Positions 29,218 through 38,454 of a stretch of DNA of 64,000 nt are shown here, in pieces (positions within the stretch are counted from its first letter, which is position 1; the number at the start of each line of letters is the position of its first letter). The notes below the pieces were generated by a model, which was given only the letters and a program-made list of their open reading frames with translations, was not told where the DNA came from and did no database searches. Made by a program: the position numbers and the translations under genes. Origin of the DNA: CAVTYH01 sp963773875 (lineage in GTDB: Bacteria; Planctomycetota; Planctomycetia; Pirellulales; JADZDJ01); the NCBI GenBank assembly GCA_963773875.1, contig CAVZCV010000001.1, positions 166,591 to 230,590 of the forward strand, read 5' to 3'.

Positions 29218-30075
29218 ATGGAGCGAACCTTGAGTTCGAAGCGTTTGTTGCTGGCGATAAATGCTCTGGCGTTGTTGCTGGCCTTTGCGACAGCGTCGCG
29301 CGCCCAGCCGAGTTATTTCGGGTCATCTGGCGTGTTGCCGACGCAGGCGCCCTGGAATTGGGGTTATCAGGCGCTCAATAAAAGCAATCCGCTGACTCCG
29401 GCGGTGGCCATGGCTGCGGCGGGTGGCGGGGTAACGATGCTGGATACTAGCGGGCAGATTGCCGATGTAGCTGGGTTTACCACGCACGTACCGAATTTGC
29501 TTTCGCCCGGATTTGCGTATGTGCACCCGAATTTGGCACCGCTGGATCGCAATGCAGGCTTTGAAGTCGACTTCACGCTTCGGATCATCGACGAGCAGCA
29601 TAGCAGTGCCGATCGCGCCGGTTTCAGCGTGACCGTGCTTTCCAGCGTGGCTTCGCCTGGGCCGCCGGGAATCGAGCTGAGCTTTTGGAAGAATGAAGTG
29701 TGGGCCCAGAATGCCGGATTCACTCACGGCGAATCGTCGGGCGTCTTCGATACAACAACGGGCGAAATTCCGTATCGACTGCTTGTTTCGGGCGACAGTT
29801 ACCAACTGCTGGCCAGCGGGAATCAAATTCTATCTGGCAGCTTACGCGACTATTCTGCGTTCAACGGCGGCCCACCGTTCAACACGGGCTTCCCGTACAA
29901 TCAGACGAACTTCCTGTTCTTCGGCGACGACACTTCGTCGGCCTCGGCAAATTTGCAGATTCAATCGATCCAGGTGGTGCCGGAGCCGGAAGCGCTTGTG
30001 ATTGCGACAATTGGGTGCGCAATTCTCTTGATCCCACTAAGCGCAAATCGCCTTTTTCCGCAGAAGACTATCTGA
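29218..30075 (+). CDS. PEP-CTERM-type secreted protein
   Basis: 285 residues with a signal peptide (LLLAINALALLLAFATASRA), a beta-rich middle with FEVDFTLRIIDEQHSS and RAGFSVTVLSS, and a C-terminal PEP-CTERM-like sorting tail: VVPEPEALVIATIGCAILLI followed by basic residues. Such tails are processed by exosortase and retain or export the protein at the outer envelope. The central domain resembles the choice-of-anchor class; no enzyme activity is suggested. Starts with ATG at 29218. Confidence 0.75.
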   Translation: MERTLSSKRLLLAINALALLLAFATASRAQPSYFGSSGVLPTQAPWNWGYQALNKSNPLTPAVAMAAAGGGVTMLDTSGQIADVAGFTTHVPNLLSPGFAYVHPNLAPLDRNAGFEVDFTLRIIDEQHSSADRAGFSVTVLSSVASPGPPGIELSFWKNEVWAQNAGFTHGESSGVFDTTTGEIPYRLLVSGDSYQLLASGNQILSGSLRDYSAFNGGPPFNTGFPYNQTNFLFFGDDTSSASANLQIQSIQVVPEPEALVIATIGCAILLIPLSANRLFPQKTI

Positions 30076-30085
30076 CGCGCAGCTT

Positions 30086-30408
30086 CTACCAGCCCATTAC
30101 CATGTTCGATTCAATCGCTTTGCGCGCTCGGTCTAGATCTTCGCCCGTTTCGTGCATGTAAAGCCGGATGGCGTGCACTTTGTCACCGTGGGCTTTGCTC
30201 AGGCAATCGCGGGCGGTGTGGCAAATATCCATATTGCCGGAAATGCCGAGGACCGATTTGGAGATGACCCAAGTATCGCGCGGCGCTTGGTAAGTCGCAA
30301 AACGCGCTCACCAGGGTAGGCATGGTTGGCCACATGCGTAGCATCATCGTCATTGGCTGCCCAGGTGATGATAATATGTGCGTCGGTCTCGACTTCAAAC
30401 AGCGGCAT
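30086..30408 (-). CDS. Small hypothetical protein, frameshifted
   Basis: About 107 residues when two frames are joined near 30276-30285, inside CGCGCGGCGC. The first frame reads MPLFEVETDAHIIITWAAND through HAYPGERVLRLTKR. The second reads RDTWVISKSVLGISGNMDIC, then HTARDCLSKAHGDKVHA, and ends AIESNMVMGW. Both halves have protein-like composition, and GGAGGA precedes the ATG at 30408. A two-base indel in a GC repeat reconnects them. No known domain; two cysteines lie in the second half (DICHTARDC). It is convergent with the PEP-CTERM gene, 10 bases away. Confidence 0.6.
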
Positions 30409-30736
30409 GATCTGTCCTCCTTTGGCTAGATTCGGCCGCCAGGCACGCTTCGGATGGCCAGAGGTGGGAGCCTGAAGTCAAACTGAGTGCGCGCAGCAAA
30501 CCGGCCTTAACTCTGCAATGTACGCCGATCGCTGCCGATCGTCAACGCAAGCATTCTGGCGGCCGCCGAACGCGGAATTCCTCGGGACGAAATGACCTTA
30601 GTCCCGGCAAAACAGAACTCATCTGTAACACCCGGCTTCACTTTGCGCTGGCCCAATTAGATGTCCGAGCGGACATCGGTGGGCGCACTTCGCGCAGAGG
30701 GTAGCAATCTTCAATTTCATTCCAGGGGTGAATTCA
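30409..30736. other. Divergent intergenic region before the M16 peptidase
   Basis: 328 bases between two divergently transcribed genes. It contains an 18-base perfect palindrome at 30660-30677, described separately. No gene. Confidence 0.4.
30660..30677. promoter_or_regulatory. 18-bp perfect palindrome, possible operator
   Basis: GATGTCCG-AG-CGGACATC lies 60 bases upstream of the M16 peptidase start. Its size and symmetry fit a dimeric repressor site; no regulator can be assigned. Confidence 0.4.
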
Positions 30737-33627
30737 ATGAAGCGGACGTTTTTAGCAATTGCCATTTTGTTATGCGCGTCGTTGTTGGGACACGCCGCGG
30801 AGTTAACTTCAATGCTTGGCAGGGCCGATGGCCTTGCCACTAATGCCGCAAGACCTGGACCGGTTGCCAAACCTTGGGCGCATGAGGGAAGCGATCTTAG
30901 GGCCGACACCAAAGCGATTTGGGGCAAGCTCGACAATGGTTTGCGGTATGTCATTTATCCCACCAAACAAGCGCCGACAAAAGCCAGCCTGCGGATGTAC
31001 ATGGATGTGGGTTCATTGTGGGAAACCGAACAGGAGCGGGGCATTGCGCATTTTCTCGAGCACATGGCGTTCGAAAGCTCAAAACAATTTCCCACGGGCG
31101 AAAAGTTCGAATACTTGCAGCGTCTCGGCATGAGCACTGCCGCAGATGTGAATGCCGTCACGAATTTCGATTCCACCGTTTACAAACTCGACTTGCCGCG
31201 TGCCAATGAAGAAGTCACCGATGACGCATTGAAGATGTTTCGTGACTTTTTCGATGGAGCACTCTTGACCGACAAGGAAATTGAAAAGGAACGCGCGATT
31301 GTTTTGAACGAAATCTTCGCGAAAGATTCAGCCGGCTACCGTGCGATCGGTCCGATCTTCAACTATGCATTGCCGGAGACATTAATCGCGCGGCGCATGC
31401 CAGTCAGCGATATGCCGCACGTCAAAGCACTCCGTCGCCAGCAATTCGTCGACTTTTACGAATCGTGGTACACGCCGGGTCGGGCCGTGATCGTCGCCGC
31501 AGGCGATTTCGATGTGAAAATGGTCGAGCGGCTAATTCGCAGCACCTTCAAAGACGTGACCGCTCGCCGCGGGGAAAACTCGAATCCGGTTTTTGGCAAA
31601 GCCACGTCCGGCAGCGGCCTGTCGGCAAGGTTTCACTTCGATCGCGATTTGCCGGTCGTGAAGGTCGAGCTGTGCGTCGCCGCCGCCCCATCGGCGAAGC
31701 CCGATTGCCTGGAGCGCCAGCGTGAAGAAACTGTGGGCCTCCTGGCGAATATGATGCTGAATCGGCGATTTTCAAAGATTGTCAAATCGGAACATGCGGC
31801 GGTGCAAAGCGCATCGATCGGCACAGCCTCGCTCTTCCATCTGGCGGAAATGACGGAACTTGTAGCCACCTGCGAGCCGCAGAACTGGCAAGCAGCAGTC
31901 GCCACATTCGACCAGGAACTGCGCCGCGCCACGCAGTACGGGTTCGCCGAATCTGAGTTAGCGGAAGTGAAGGCAATGGTGCTGGCCGGTATGCAGTCAG
32001 ATGCACAGCACGCCTCAACCCGTGAACCTGCCAGCCTGGCAAATGACATTGTTCAATCGCTCATCAAACGCGAAGTATTCATGGATCCCACTGACGCCTT
32101 GGAAATGGTCAAAACAATTTTCGCAGAGATCAAAGCATCAGACTGCCGCGAAGCGCTGCATCAGTTGTGGAATACGCCAGATATCAAAATCTGGATGCAA
32201 GGCAATTTAAAACTTGAGGGCGATGGCACTCAGCAACTGCTCGCTGCATATCGGGCCAGCCACGAGCAACCGGTCGCTGCGCCCATCGAGCGAGTCGTCG
32301 GCAAATTCGCATACACCGATTTTGGTCCGGCCGGTCACGTCATCGAACGCCGTGAACAAAAGGATCTCGACTTTGTGCAGGCGGTTTTCGCCAATAACGT
32401 ACATGTGAACGTCAAGCGAACGCCGTTCGAGAAAGGATCGGTCGGAATTAGAGTTCGATTTGGCGGTGGGCTATTGGACCTGCCGGACGATAAACCAGGC
32501 CTCAATCAACTGGCCGATGCCGTGTTCATTTTGGGTGGCCTTGAAGCCCACACGATGAACGAGCTGCAGCAGATCATCGCTGGAAAGAACGTTGGATTAC
32601 GATTTAGTGTGGCGGACGACGCGTTTCAATTCTTCGGCGATTGCACGACCGACGATTTGGAACTGCAATTGCAACTATACGCGGCCTATCTGAAAGCCCT
32701 GCCTTCCGCCCCGAAGTCAGAGAGCTGGTGATGGGACGCTTTCAGTCGATCTACACCGCACTATCGCACTCTGCCGGCGGCATCTTAGGTTCAGACGTGG
32801 ACGCGTTTCTGCACAACGACGAAGCTCGCTTCCGCCTGCCTGCGCTGGAGAGCTTACAGAAATTCAGCTTGGAGGATGTGAAGAATTGGATGCAGACGCC
32901 GCTAAAGAGCGGTTATCTGGAACTAACCATCGTCGGCGACATCGATCCAGAGCGCGCACTGGAATTGGTCGGGAAAACACTAGGAGCCCTTCCAGAACGT
33001 GCCGCCGAGAAGCCACGCTTTGAAGACAAGCGGCAAGTCAAGTTTCCTGCAACGCCAAAATCGAAGGAGTTCAAGTTTGCTTCCGATACACCCATCGCGC
33101 TGAGTGTTGTCTGCTGGCCGACTCCTGGCAGTCGCAGTTCGTCCTTGGCCAATCGCATGAATTTGCTGGCAAACATCTTCCAAAATCGCCTGTTTCTCAA
33201 AGTACGAGAAGAAATTGGCGCGACGTACACTCCCTCGATGGACAGCGTGACACGCGGCGTTTATCCCGACTATGGTTATTTGCAGTCGGTGATCGAACTT
33301 GACCCGGCGCGGCTGGCGGAAGTCAATCGACTGGTTGTCGAGATGGGTGAGAATCTCGCGACCGGTGGTGTCACAGAAGACGAGTTCCAGCGCGCCTTCA
33401 AGCCGGCGATTGCTTCGCTCGACACGATGGTCCTGCAAAACGGCTATTGGATGTTGGTCCTATGCGATTGCCAGGAAAACCCTTCGACATTGGATGACGC
33501 CCGAAACCTCGTGAAGGACTACCAGTCGATCACGAAAGCAGAAATTGAAGCGCTCGCCAAGCAACTGCTCTCAGCCGACAAAGCGACGGTGATCAGCGTG
33601 GTGCCGACGCGGGGTAGCGGTAAATGA
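30737..33627 (+). CDS. Exported M16-family zinc metallopeptidase, frameshifted
   Basis: About 960-residue pitrilysin/insulinase-type peptidase with two M16 halves. A signal peptide (FLAIAILLCASLLGHAAE) is followed by NGLRYVIYP and the inverted zinc motif HFLEH (about residue 104), with the downstream glutamate in KERAIVLNEIF. The second half carries FANNVHVNVKRTPF and ends with DYQSITKAEIEALAKQLLS. The frame changes near 32693-32695; an extra A in CTGAAAGCC would give AYLKSPAFRPEV, the usual junction. The ATG at 30737 follows AGGGG. Predicted to degrade peptides in the periplasm. Confidence 0.88.
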
Positions 33628-33678
33628 TCGAAAGAAATTTGCGATTCTGGATTGCGGTAGGTCGATGACAACACTTTA

Positions 33679-33717
33679 CCGGTGGTTGCAAATCGCGACC
33701 ACCGGCTATTTCTCTTT
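33679..33717 (+). terminator. Intrinsic terminator after the M16 peptidase
   Basis: CCGGTGGT (33679-33686) pairs with ACCACCGG (33698-33705), followed by a T-rich tail (CTATTTCTCTTT). Confidence 0.6.
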
Positions 33718-33762
33718 GCGTCATCGATCAATCAGCATCCGCGGACGCAAATTAATTGGACG

Positions 33763-34227
33763 TTAATGCCCTTGCATCAATCGCGGATTGAAATACCCAT
33801 CGACGCCTTGAGACTTCTGGCGGCGATCGTTCACTGGCGGCGTATGGCTGGTCAGATCGAACGGAAATAACTTCGATGTTGTTCCCATCAGCGGTTTGGA
33901 GTATGTCATCGTCGGTAGCGGAGCCGGCGCAACGACAGGCGAGCTTGTTGCCGATGAAGTACCCGATAAAATCGCGCCGTTGTCTCTCGCGATTGCAACG
34001 TCGCTAATCGGCTCAACGACGCCGGTGAACATCGCCGTGCGTTTTGACGCCGAACGCGTTACAGCTGCCGATGCATGTTCGACCAGCGCGGCGGTTGACG
34101 GTGGCTTTCCAAACCAGCCCGATTGAATTACCGCCGATGAAATCGCACCAGCCGTGGTTATTAATGCGGCGAGCACCAGGGCGGTCGATTGAAGTCGGAC
34201 AGCTCGATGTTGCGTTTGATCGTTCAA
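33763..34227 (-). CDS. Hypothetical membrane-anchored protein
   Basis: 154 residues from a TTG at 34227, chosen because GGAGGTG lies just upstream. It has one N-terminal transmembrane or signal segment (STALVLAALITTAGAISSAV), then a Ser/Thr/Ala-rich chain with no domain, ending QKSQGVDGYFNPRLMQGH. Low hydrophobicity after residue 35 suggests it lies outside the membrane. Not recognised; reality rests on the ribosome site and the signal-like N-terminus. Confidence 0.5.
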   Translation of the reverse strand: MNDQTQHRAVRLQSTALVLAALITTAGAISSAVIQSGWFGKPPSTAALVEHASAAVTRSASKRTAMFTGVVEPISDVAIARDNGAILSGTSSATSSPVVAPAPLPTMTYSKPLMGTTSKLFPFDLTSHTPPVNDRRQKSQGVDGYFNPRLMQGH

Positions 34228-34415
34228 AGGCACCTCCAGCGCAGCACACAAGGATCTCGCGGCGTCGAGTTCATTTTATCGCTTGCAGGCGGCCGTCGAG
34301 GAGACAATGCAACTCAGGACCGAAATCAAAGCGACAGCCGGCCCTCAATTGTGGCATTTCCGGCAAACTCACTTCAGCTTCCGGCGAGACGCGGCTGGGC
34401 ACGTAAATCCGTTCG

Positions 34416-34676
34416 CTATTTGATTTTCAGCGCGCCGTTGTTTTCCACCTCCACAATTTTATTGTCCTTTTGCAACTTCTGTAGAAATTCGATCGTGTCT
34501 TTCGTGACCTTGAATTGCGGCGGCCCGCCGATGACCTTGGGGTTTCCAGGGACCGCTTCAAATTTCAAATCCTTGAGCGCTCCGCCGACGAGCGCGGCGT
34601 CTTGCGCAATGAACATCGCAGCCACCGAACCGGCAATTAGAACCATTGCAACGAACAGCGCGGCAAACTTTTTCAT
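34416..34676 (-). CDS. Small exported hypothetical protein
   Basis: 86 residues with an N-terminal signal (KKFAALFVAMVLIAGSVAA) and a lysine-rich mature part (LKDLKFEAVPGNPKVIGG, TKDTIEFLQKLQKDNKIVEV). AAGGAGA precedes the ATG. No known family; periplasmic or cell-surface location is inferred. Confidence 0.65.
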   Translation of the reverse strand: MKKFAALFVAMVLIAGSVAAMFIAQDAALVGGALKDLKFEAVPGNPKVIGGPPQFKVTKDTIEFLQKLQKDNKIVEVENNGALKIK

Positions 34677-34741
34677 GGCGGTCTCCTTGCCTAAAGTCAG
34701 ATTGAGAAAGGCCGCATTGTAACAAACGGTATTGCTAGCGC

Positions 34742-34778
34742 AAAAAAAGAGCCCTGCTTGAAAAATATCAAGCAGGGC
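34742..34778 (-). terminator. Rho-independent terminator after the PDZ protein gene
   Basis: GCCCTGCTTGA (34751-34761) pairs perfectly with TCAAGCAGGGC (34768-34778). On the minus strand a T7 run follows. It may also block read-through in the other direction. Confidence 0.88.
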
Positions 34779-34819
34779 CTCCGGCTGACCCTTGGGTTGT
34801 CAGCCAAATGAATTTCGCA

Positions 34820-36514
34820 CTAGCGATTTCGCGGCAGGATGCCCACTCCGCGACCGTCATTGCGATTGTCGCGACGCTCGTCTACACGGTTCTGCCGATC
34901 GTCGATCCGACTCTGCCGATTCGTATCGTACAGCGTACCGGAGTTGTACTGCGTGCCGGGGTTGTAGTTTTGACGTTCGAAAGTCTGGCCGCTATCGTAA
35001 TTTGGCCGCATCGCCGTACGGCGTTCCGAACGCGCTTCGAACCGAGGCACGTCCACGGCGAAGTCGCGTAAGCGCTCGCCGCGCCGCACTTGCACAGGAA
35101 CACTGCCTTCGTCGAGGTTGCTGATGATTCGCACAAAGTCATTGCGCGTTGTCAAAGGCTGGCCGCGGAAGCTCGTGAACACGTCGCCGGCGCGAATGCC
35201 TGCATAATAAGCCGGCGATTGCGGAATGACTTTCCACACCACAATGCGGTCGTCATAACGGTCATCCAGCACAATGCCAAAGTGCTCCAGCGGATCATTC
35301 TCGACGTATTGATAATCTTCGATGAGCGCCGATGGTTCAACCCAAACGATTTGCTCTTGCCCGTCGCGCTCCACGACGACTTGCACGCGATCATTTCGCC
35401 ACTCGTCGTCAAACAGGTAACGCATGAAGTCAGCGTCGCGATTCACGCGATATCCGTTGATCGAAACAATCCGATCGCCTTCATGAAATCCAAGCTTGCT
35501 GATGGCGCCTTTGCTGGCGATGTCGGAAATCACGAGGCCATCGTGCGCCGAACGATCGAACCACAGACCGATGTCTGCGGAACGTAAATCGCTGACGCGG
35601 AAGTTGCTACGATTGCGATACCTGTCGCGGCTGGCGTAATTGTTATCGCGATTTGAATAGGCATCGCGGTTGGAGTAGTTTCCTCGATTCGACAAGTTAT
35701 CTCGATAGTTGTCGCGCTCATCGCGGTTGTAATCGCGGTCGCGCGAATTGCGGTCAAACTCTCGATCGCGAGCGTAATCTCGGTCGCGATTGAAGTCACG
35801 ATCTTGATTGAAGTCGCGATCCCGATTCATATCGCGACTATAGCTGTCGCGATTCGAATTGTTGTCGGGGCTATACTTCTCACGGCCGGTGTTTTCACGA
35901 TTGAAGTCGCGGTCGCGGCTGTAAGTGTTGTCGCGATTCGAATAATTGTTATCGCGATTGCTGGTACTTTCCCGATTATTGTCGCGGCTGTAATCGCGAA
36001 TAGCGTTGTCGCGGTTACTGCCCTGGTTTTGCGGATAGACATTGCGGTTGTCGCGATCGTTCGATTGGCGATCGTAATTCTGCCGCACATTCTGCTGGGC
36101 ATCGCGTGTGGTCGTCCGATCCTGATCGCGGGCATCGCGGGCAGTATCTTGGGCTGAACGCGCCGCATTGTTTGCGCCGCTTGTAGCCTGATTGCGGGCG
36201 TTATTGGTCGATTCGCGTGCCGAATCCTTCGTCGCTTTCGCACTCTGGTTGGCCTGATTCTTCGGACTATTGGCCGATTCTTTGGCCGAGTCCTTCGCAT
36301 TGCTGGCCGCACTCTTGGCATTTTCTTTGGCGGCACTGGCGTTTTCCTTCGCCGATTCTTTCGCTGTGTTGTCTTTGTTCTCCTTAGCGCTATTGGCGGA
36401 ATTGTTTGCGCCGCTGGCTGACGAGTTGGTAGGCGTTTGGGCCATCAGTCCGCTGGCAGCGTAGGCCACAAGCGCCGCGCCCGCGGCTCCCAGGAATGTC
36501 AAACTGCGTTTCAT
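34820..36514 (-). CDS. LEA-like / Asn-Arg-Asp-repeat / PDZ exported protein
   Basis: 564-residue exported protein in three parts. After a signal peptide (FLGAAGAALVAYAASGLMAQ), residues about 35-130 form LEA-like amphipathic repeats (KESAKENASAAKENAKSAAS, NAKDSAKESANSPKNQANQS). Residues about 135-300 are almost only Asn, Arg, Asp, Tyr and Ser in degenerate repeats (RDRDFNRDRDYARDREFDRN). Then come two PDZ-like domains (GLVISDIASKGAISKLGF with GDRIVSINGYRV; VIPQSPAYYAGIRAGDVFTS with FRGQPLTTRNDFV). The repeat is in frame throughout and the gene has its own terminator. No protease domain is attached. A stress-protective or scaffold role is inferred. Confidence 0.8.
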   Translation of the reverse strand: MKRSLTFLGAAGAALVAYAASGLMAQTPTNSSASGANNSANSAKENKDNTAKESAKENASAAKENAKSAASNAKDSAKESANSPKNQANQSAKATKDSARESTNNARNQATSGANNAARSAQDTARDARDQDRTTTRDAQQNVRQNYDRQSNDRDNRNVYPQNQGSNRDNAIRDYSRDNNRESTSNRDNNYSNRDNTYSRDRDFNRENTGREKYSPDNNSNRDSYSRDMNRDRDFNQDRDFNRDRDYARDREFDRNSRDRDYNRDERDNYRDNLSNRGNYSNRDAYSNRDNNYASRDRYRNRSNFRVSDLRSADIGLWFDRSAHDGLVISDIASKGAISKLGFHEGDRIVSINGYRVNRDADFMRYLFDDEWRNDRVQVVVERDGQEQIVWVEPSALIEDYQYVENDPLEHFGIVLDDRYDDRIVVWKVIPQSPAYYAGIRAGDVFTSFRGQPLTTRNDFVRIISNLDEGSVPVQVRRGERLRDFAVDVPRFEARSERRTAMRPNYDSGQTFERQNYNPGTQYNSGTLYDTNRQSRIDDRQNRVDERRDNRNDGRGVGILPRNR

Positions 36515-36718
36515 AACTCAGCTCCTTGAAAAATATAGGGTCAGGGCGCGGGTCAATCGCGTACGGCTTGCAACTGTCATGCCAGCTGCCCTATCAGCCG
36601 AAAGCTCACCACTTAGGCGAAAACGCGGCCAAAATGTCGATTCTGTATCGGCCCTGTTGGTCGTGAGTCAATCGATCGCCTGAATCAGCCGCCAAATATC
36701 GTCGCACAAAAGATGAGT

Positions 36719-37635
36719 TTAGCGCCGGGCACTCGCTTCACGGTTGGGGCAGCTTTTGAAAAATTGCCAGATCGCTTCGCTCGCGAAAAAATCCTGGCTG
36801 GCGCGGCCGATGATGTCCGCAGGCAGATACCGTGGTCGACCCGGCCAGGTGTGGCCGCCGCCGATGATTTGATAAAACCAAGTCTTTGCGCCTCCGATTC
36901 CGTCGGGATATTTTTTTATTTCGACCCGCATGCCGTCGGTTGGATCCGCATCGAGCAAGCTGATTTCCGGTTCACCGCGATTCAAATTGTGGGCCACATA
37001 GGCGGCCACCGTTTCGCGGGCCGATGCCACCGTGCCGCGGCTTGGGCCGCCGCTTACTCGAACTTCTCCGCCATCGAACGGCATGATTGGATCGGCATCG
37101 CCACTAATAATCAGTGCGGAAACCGGGAAGCGGGGATGAAAATCGGCTGCCATTTCCGGCGTCATGGCCGCCGCCACGGGCGCGATGGCCGCTACCAAAT
37201 CGGAAGCCTCGCGGCCAACCGATGCGACGTGATACCGCCGTTGGAGATGCCGGTTGAGAAAATCCGCCCGCAATCGACCGGGTGCTCTTTGGCGACATTA
37301 TCAATCACGGCGCGAATGAACTTCACATCGTCGACCTGCTCGCGCTGCGCCGCACTGAAATCGTTTCTCCGCCCGTCGTTCCAGTTTCCGCCAACCGACT
37401 CCGGATACACCGCGATGAAACCTTCGCGCTCCGCGACCCGATCGAACTGCGAATAAATCCGAATCTCACTCGCCTTACTGCCCCCGCCATGGAGCACGAT
37501 CACGACAGGCCGTAGCTGATCACTCGACGATTTCGCCGAAATCAAGAATTGCCGCTCTCGACCATCGATTGTGATTCGCTTCGGAATTTGCACGCTGTTC
37601 AACGTTCGCTCAAAAAAACGGTTTAGCCGTTGCAC
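36719..37635 (-). CDS. PHB depolymerase / feruloyl-esterase-type hydrolase, frameshifted
   Basis: Alpha/beta hydrolase of the polyhydroxybutyrate depolymerase (LpqC-like) family. The first frame has LRPVVIVLHGGGSKASEIR, FIAVYPESVGGNWNDGRR and the nucleophile motif GISNGG. The second frame continues EASDLVAAIAPVAAAM, SALIISGDADPIMPFDGG (catalytic Asp) and IGGGHTWPG (catalytic His). They join near 37206-37214, where one extra base in GCCTCGCGG restores SHRLAAEASDLVAA. The GTG at 37635 gives no signal peptide, so the true start may lie further upstream. It may be the last gene of the ATP-grasp operon, 57 bases downstream of it. Confidence 0.75.
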
Positions 37636-37692
37636 TTAGATTTGCGTTCGAACGACAACGTGCAGGTTATCGAATTTCCGAGCCAGCTTAGT

Positions 37693-38454
37693 TTATCCAC
37701 TGGACGGCATCGACAGTTGCCCACCGAAGCCACCAAGAGGGTGCTGCTTTAGCCCAAGTTTCGCCAAAAAGTTGTACCATAGCAGGCGGTAACGTTTCGG
37801 CTTTGTAATCGCAATTGGTCGCGGTGCGACAAGTCCGTCGATCGAATGTACAAAAATCGCCATCCCCGCATCCTGCCATCGACGCAACGTGTGCGAAAGA
37901 TCAGCCTGCGGCTCTGCGTTGTCATGCACGAGTACGATTTGCTGGATGCCGTGAGAAAGCAAAAAGTTTGCTGACGGAAAATCTGTGGGCAAACTAATCG
38001 ATCGATTATCGAACTGCCCTGGGGATGCAATTCCCGTATTGCGATTCGCGTCCAATAGAAATGCCGGTTGTGCATCAGGACGCAACTGAGCGGTGAGCAA
38101 CGCTGGTGCGGCGTTCAACAGCGCGGTCATGATCGAACGCACGTCGATTAGCGCGGATTGACCGTCCGGCGCAGGGCAGGAGTTGAAAAGTGGCACGCCA
38201 CGATAACCCAAACTCGCTAGAGAAATTGCCCATTGAACTACCTTTGCGCCTGGAAGATCGATAACCAACGCAAACTCCTGGCCCAAATCCTTCACCCAAT
38301 CCAAGTCAAACATCGTCTGAGGTTGCTGTGGCGAATCAACAGCAAGCGTATCTAATTGCGAAAATAGAACGGGCTTAACCCAGGGCGACCAAATTGACGC
38401 GGCCGGCGCCCAAGCGTCAAATATGTCTTGTTTGTTCATAGGCTCGCATCTCAC
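37693..38454 (-). CDS. Hypothetical protein of the ATP-grasp cassette
   Basis: 253 residues, no known fold named. Distinctive segments are FALVIDLPGAKVVQWAISLA, GYRGVPLFNSCPAPDG, LIDVRSIMTALLNAAPALL, PAFLLDANRNTGIA, and FDNRSISLPTDFPSANFLLS, with IVLVHDNAEPQADLSHTLRR further on. The GTG start at 38454 overlaps the TGA of the upstream ATP-grasp gene (GTGA), indicating translational coupling; an internal ATG at 38439 is the alternative. Its neighbours are a membrane protein and an ATP-grasp ligase, so a shared pathway is likely. No signal peptide. Confidence 0.7.
   Translation of the reverse strand: MRCEPMNKQDIFDAWAPAASIWSPWVKPVLFSQLDTLAVDSPQQPQTMFDLDWVKDLGQEFALVIDLPGAKVVQWAISLASLGYRGVPLFNSCPAPDGQSALIDVRSIMTALLNAAPALLTAQLRPDAQPAFLLDANRNTGIASPGQFDNRSISLPTDFPSANFLLSHGIQQIVLVHDNAEPQADLSHTLRRWQDAGMAIFVHSIDGLVAPRPIAITKPKRYRLLWYNFLAKLGLKQHPLGGFGGQLSMPSSG

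Noticed and set aside
35700..36010. Short regularly spaced repeats (GCGATT/TCGCGA type) that look like a CRISPR or satellite array
   Set aside because: They are the codons of the Asn/Arg/Asp repeat tract, in frame on the minus strand, with no constant repeat/spacer structure.
35804..36157. Very hydrophobic 117-residue plus-strand frame resembling a membrane protein
   Set aside because: It is the complement of Arg/Asp/Asn codons, which read as Ile/Val/Ala; an artefact of the repeat.
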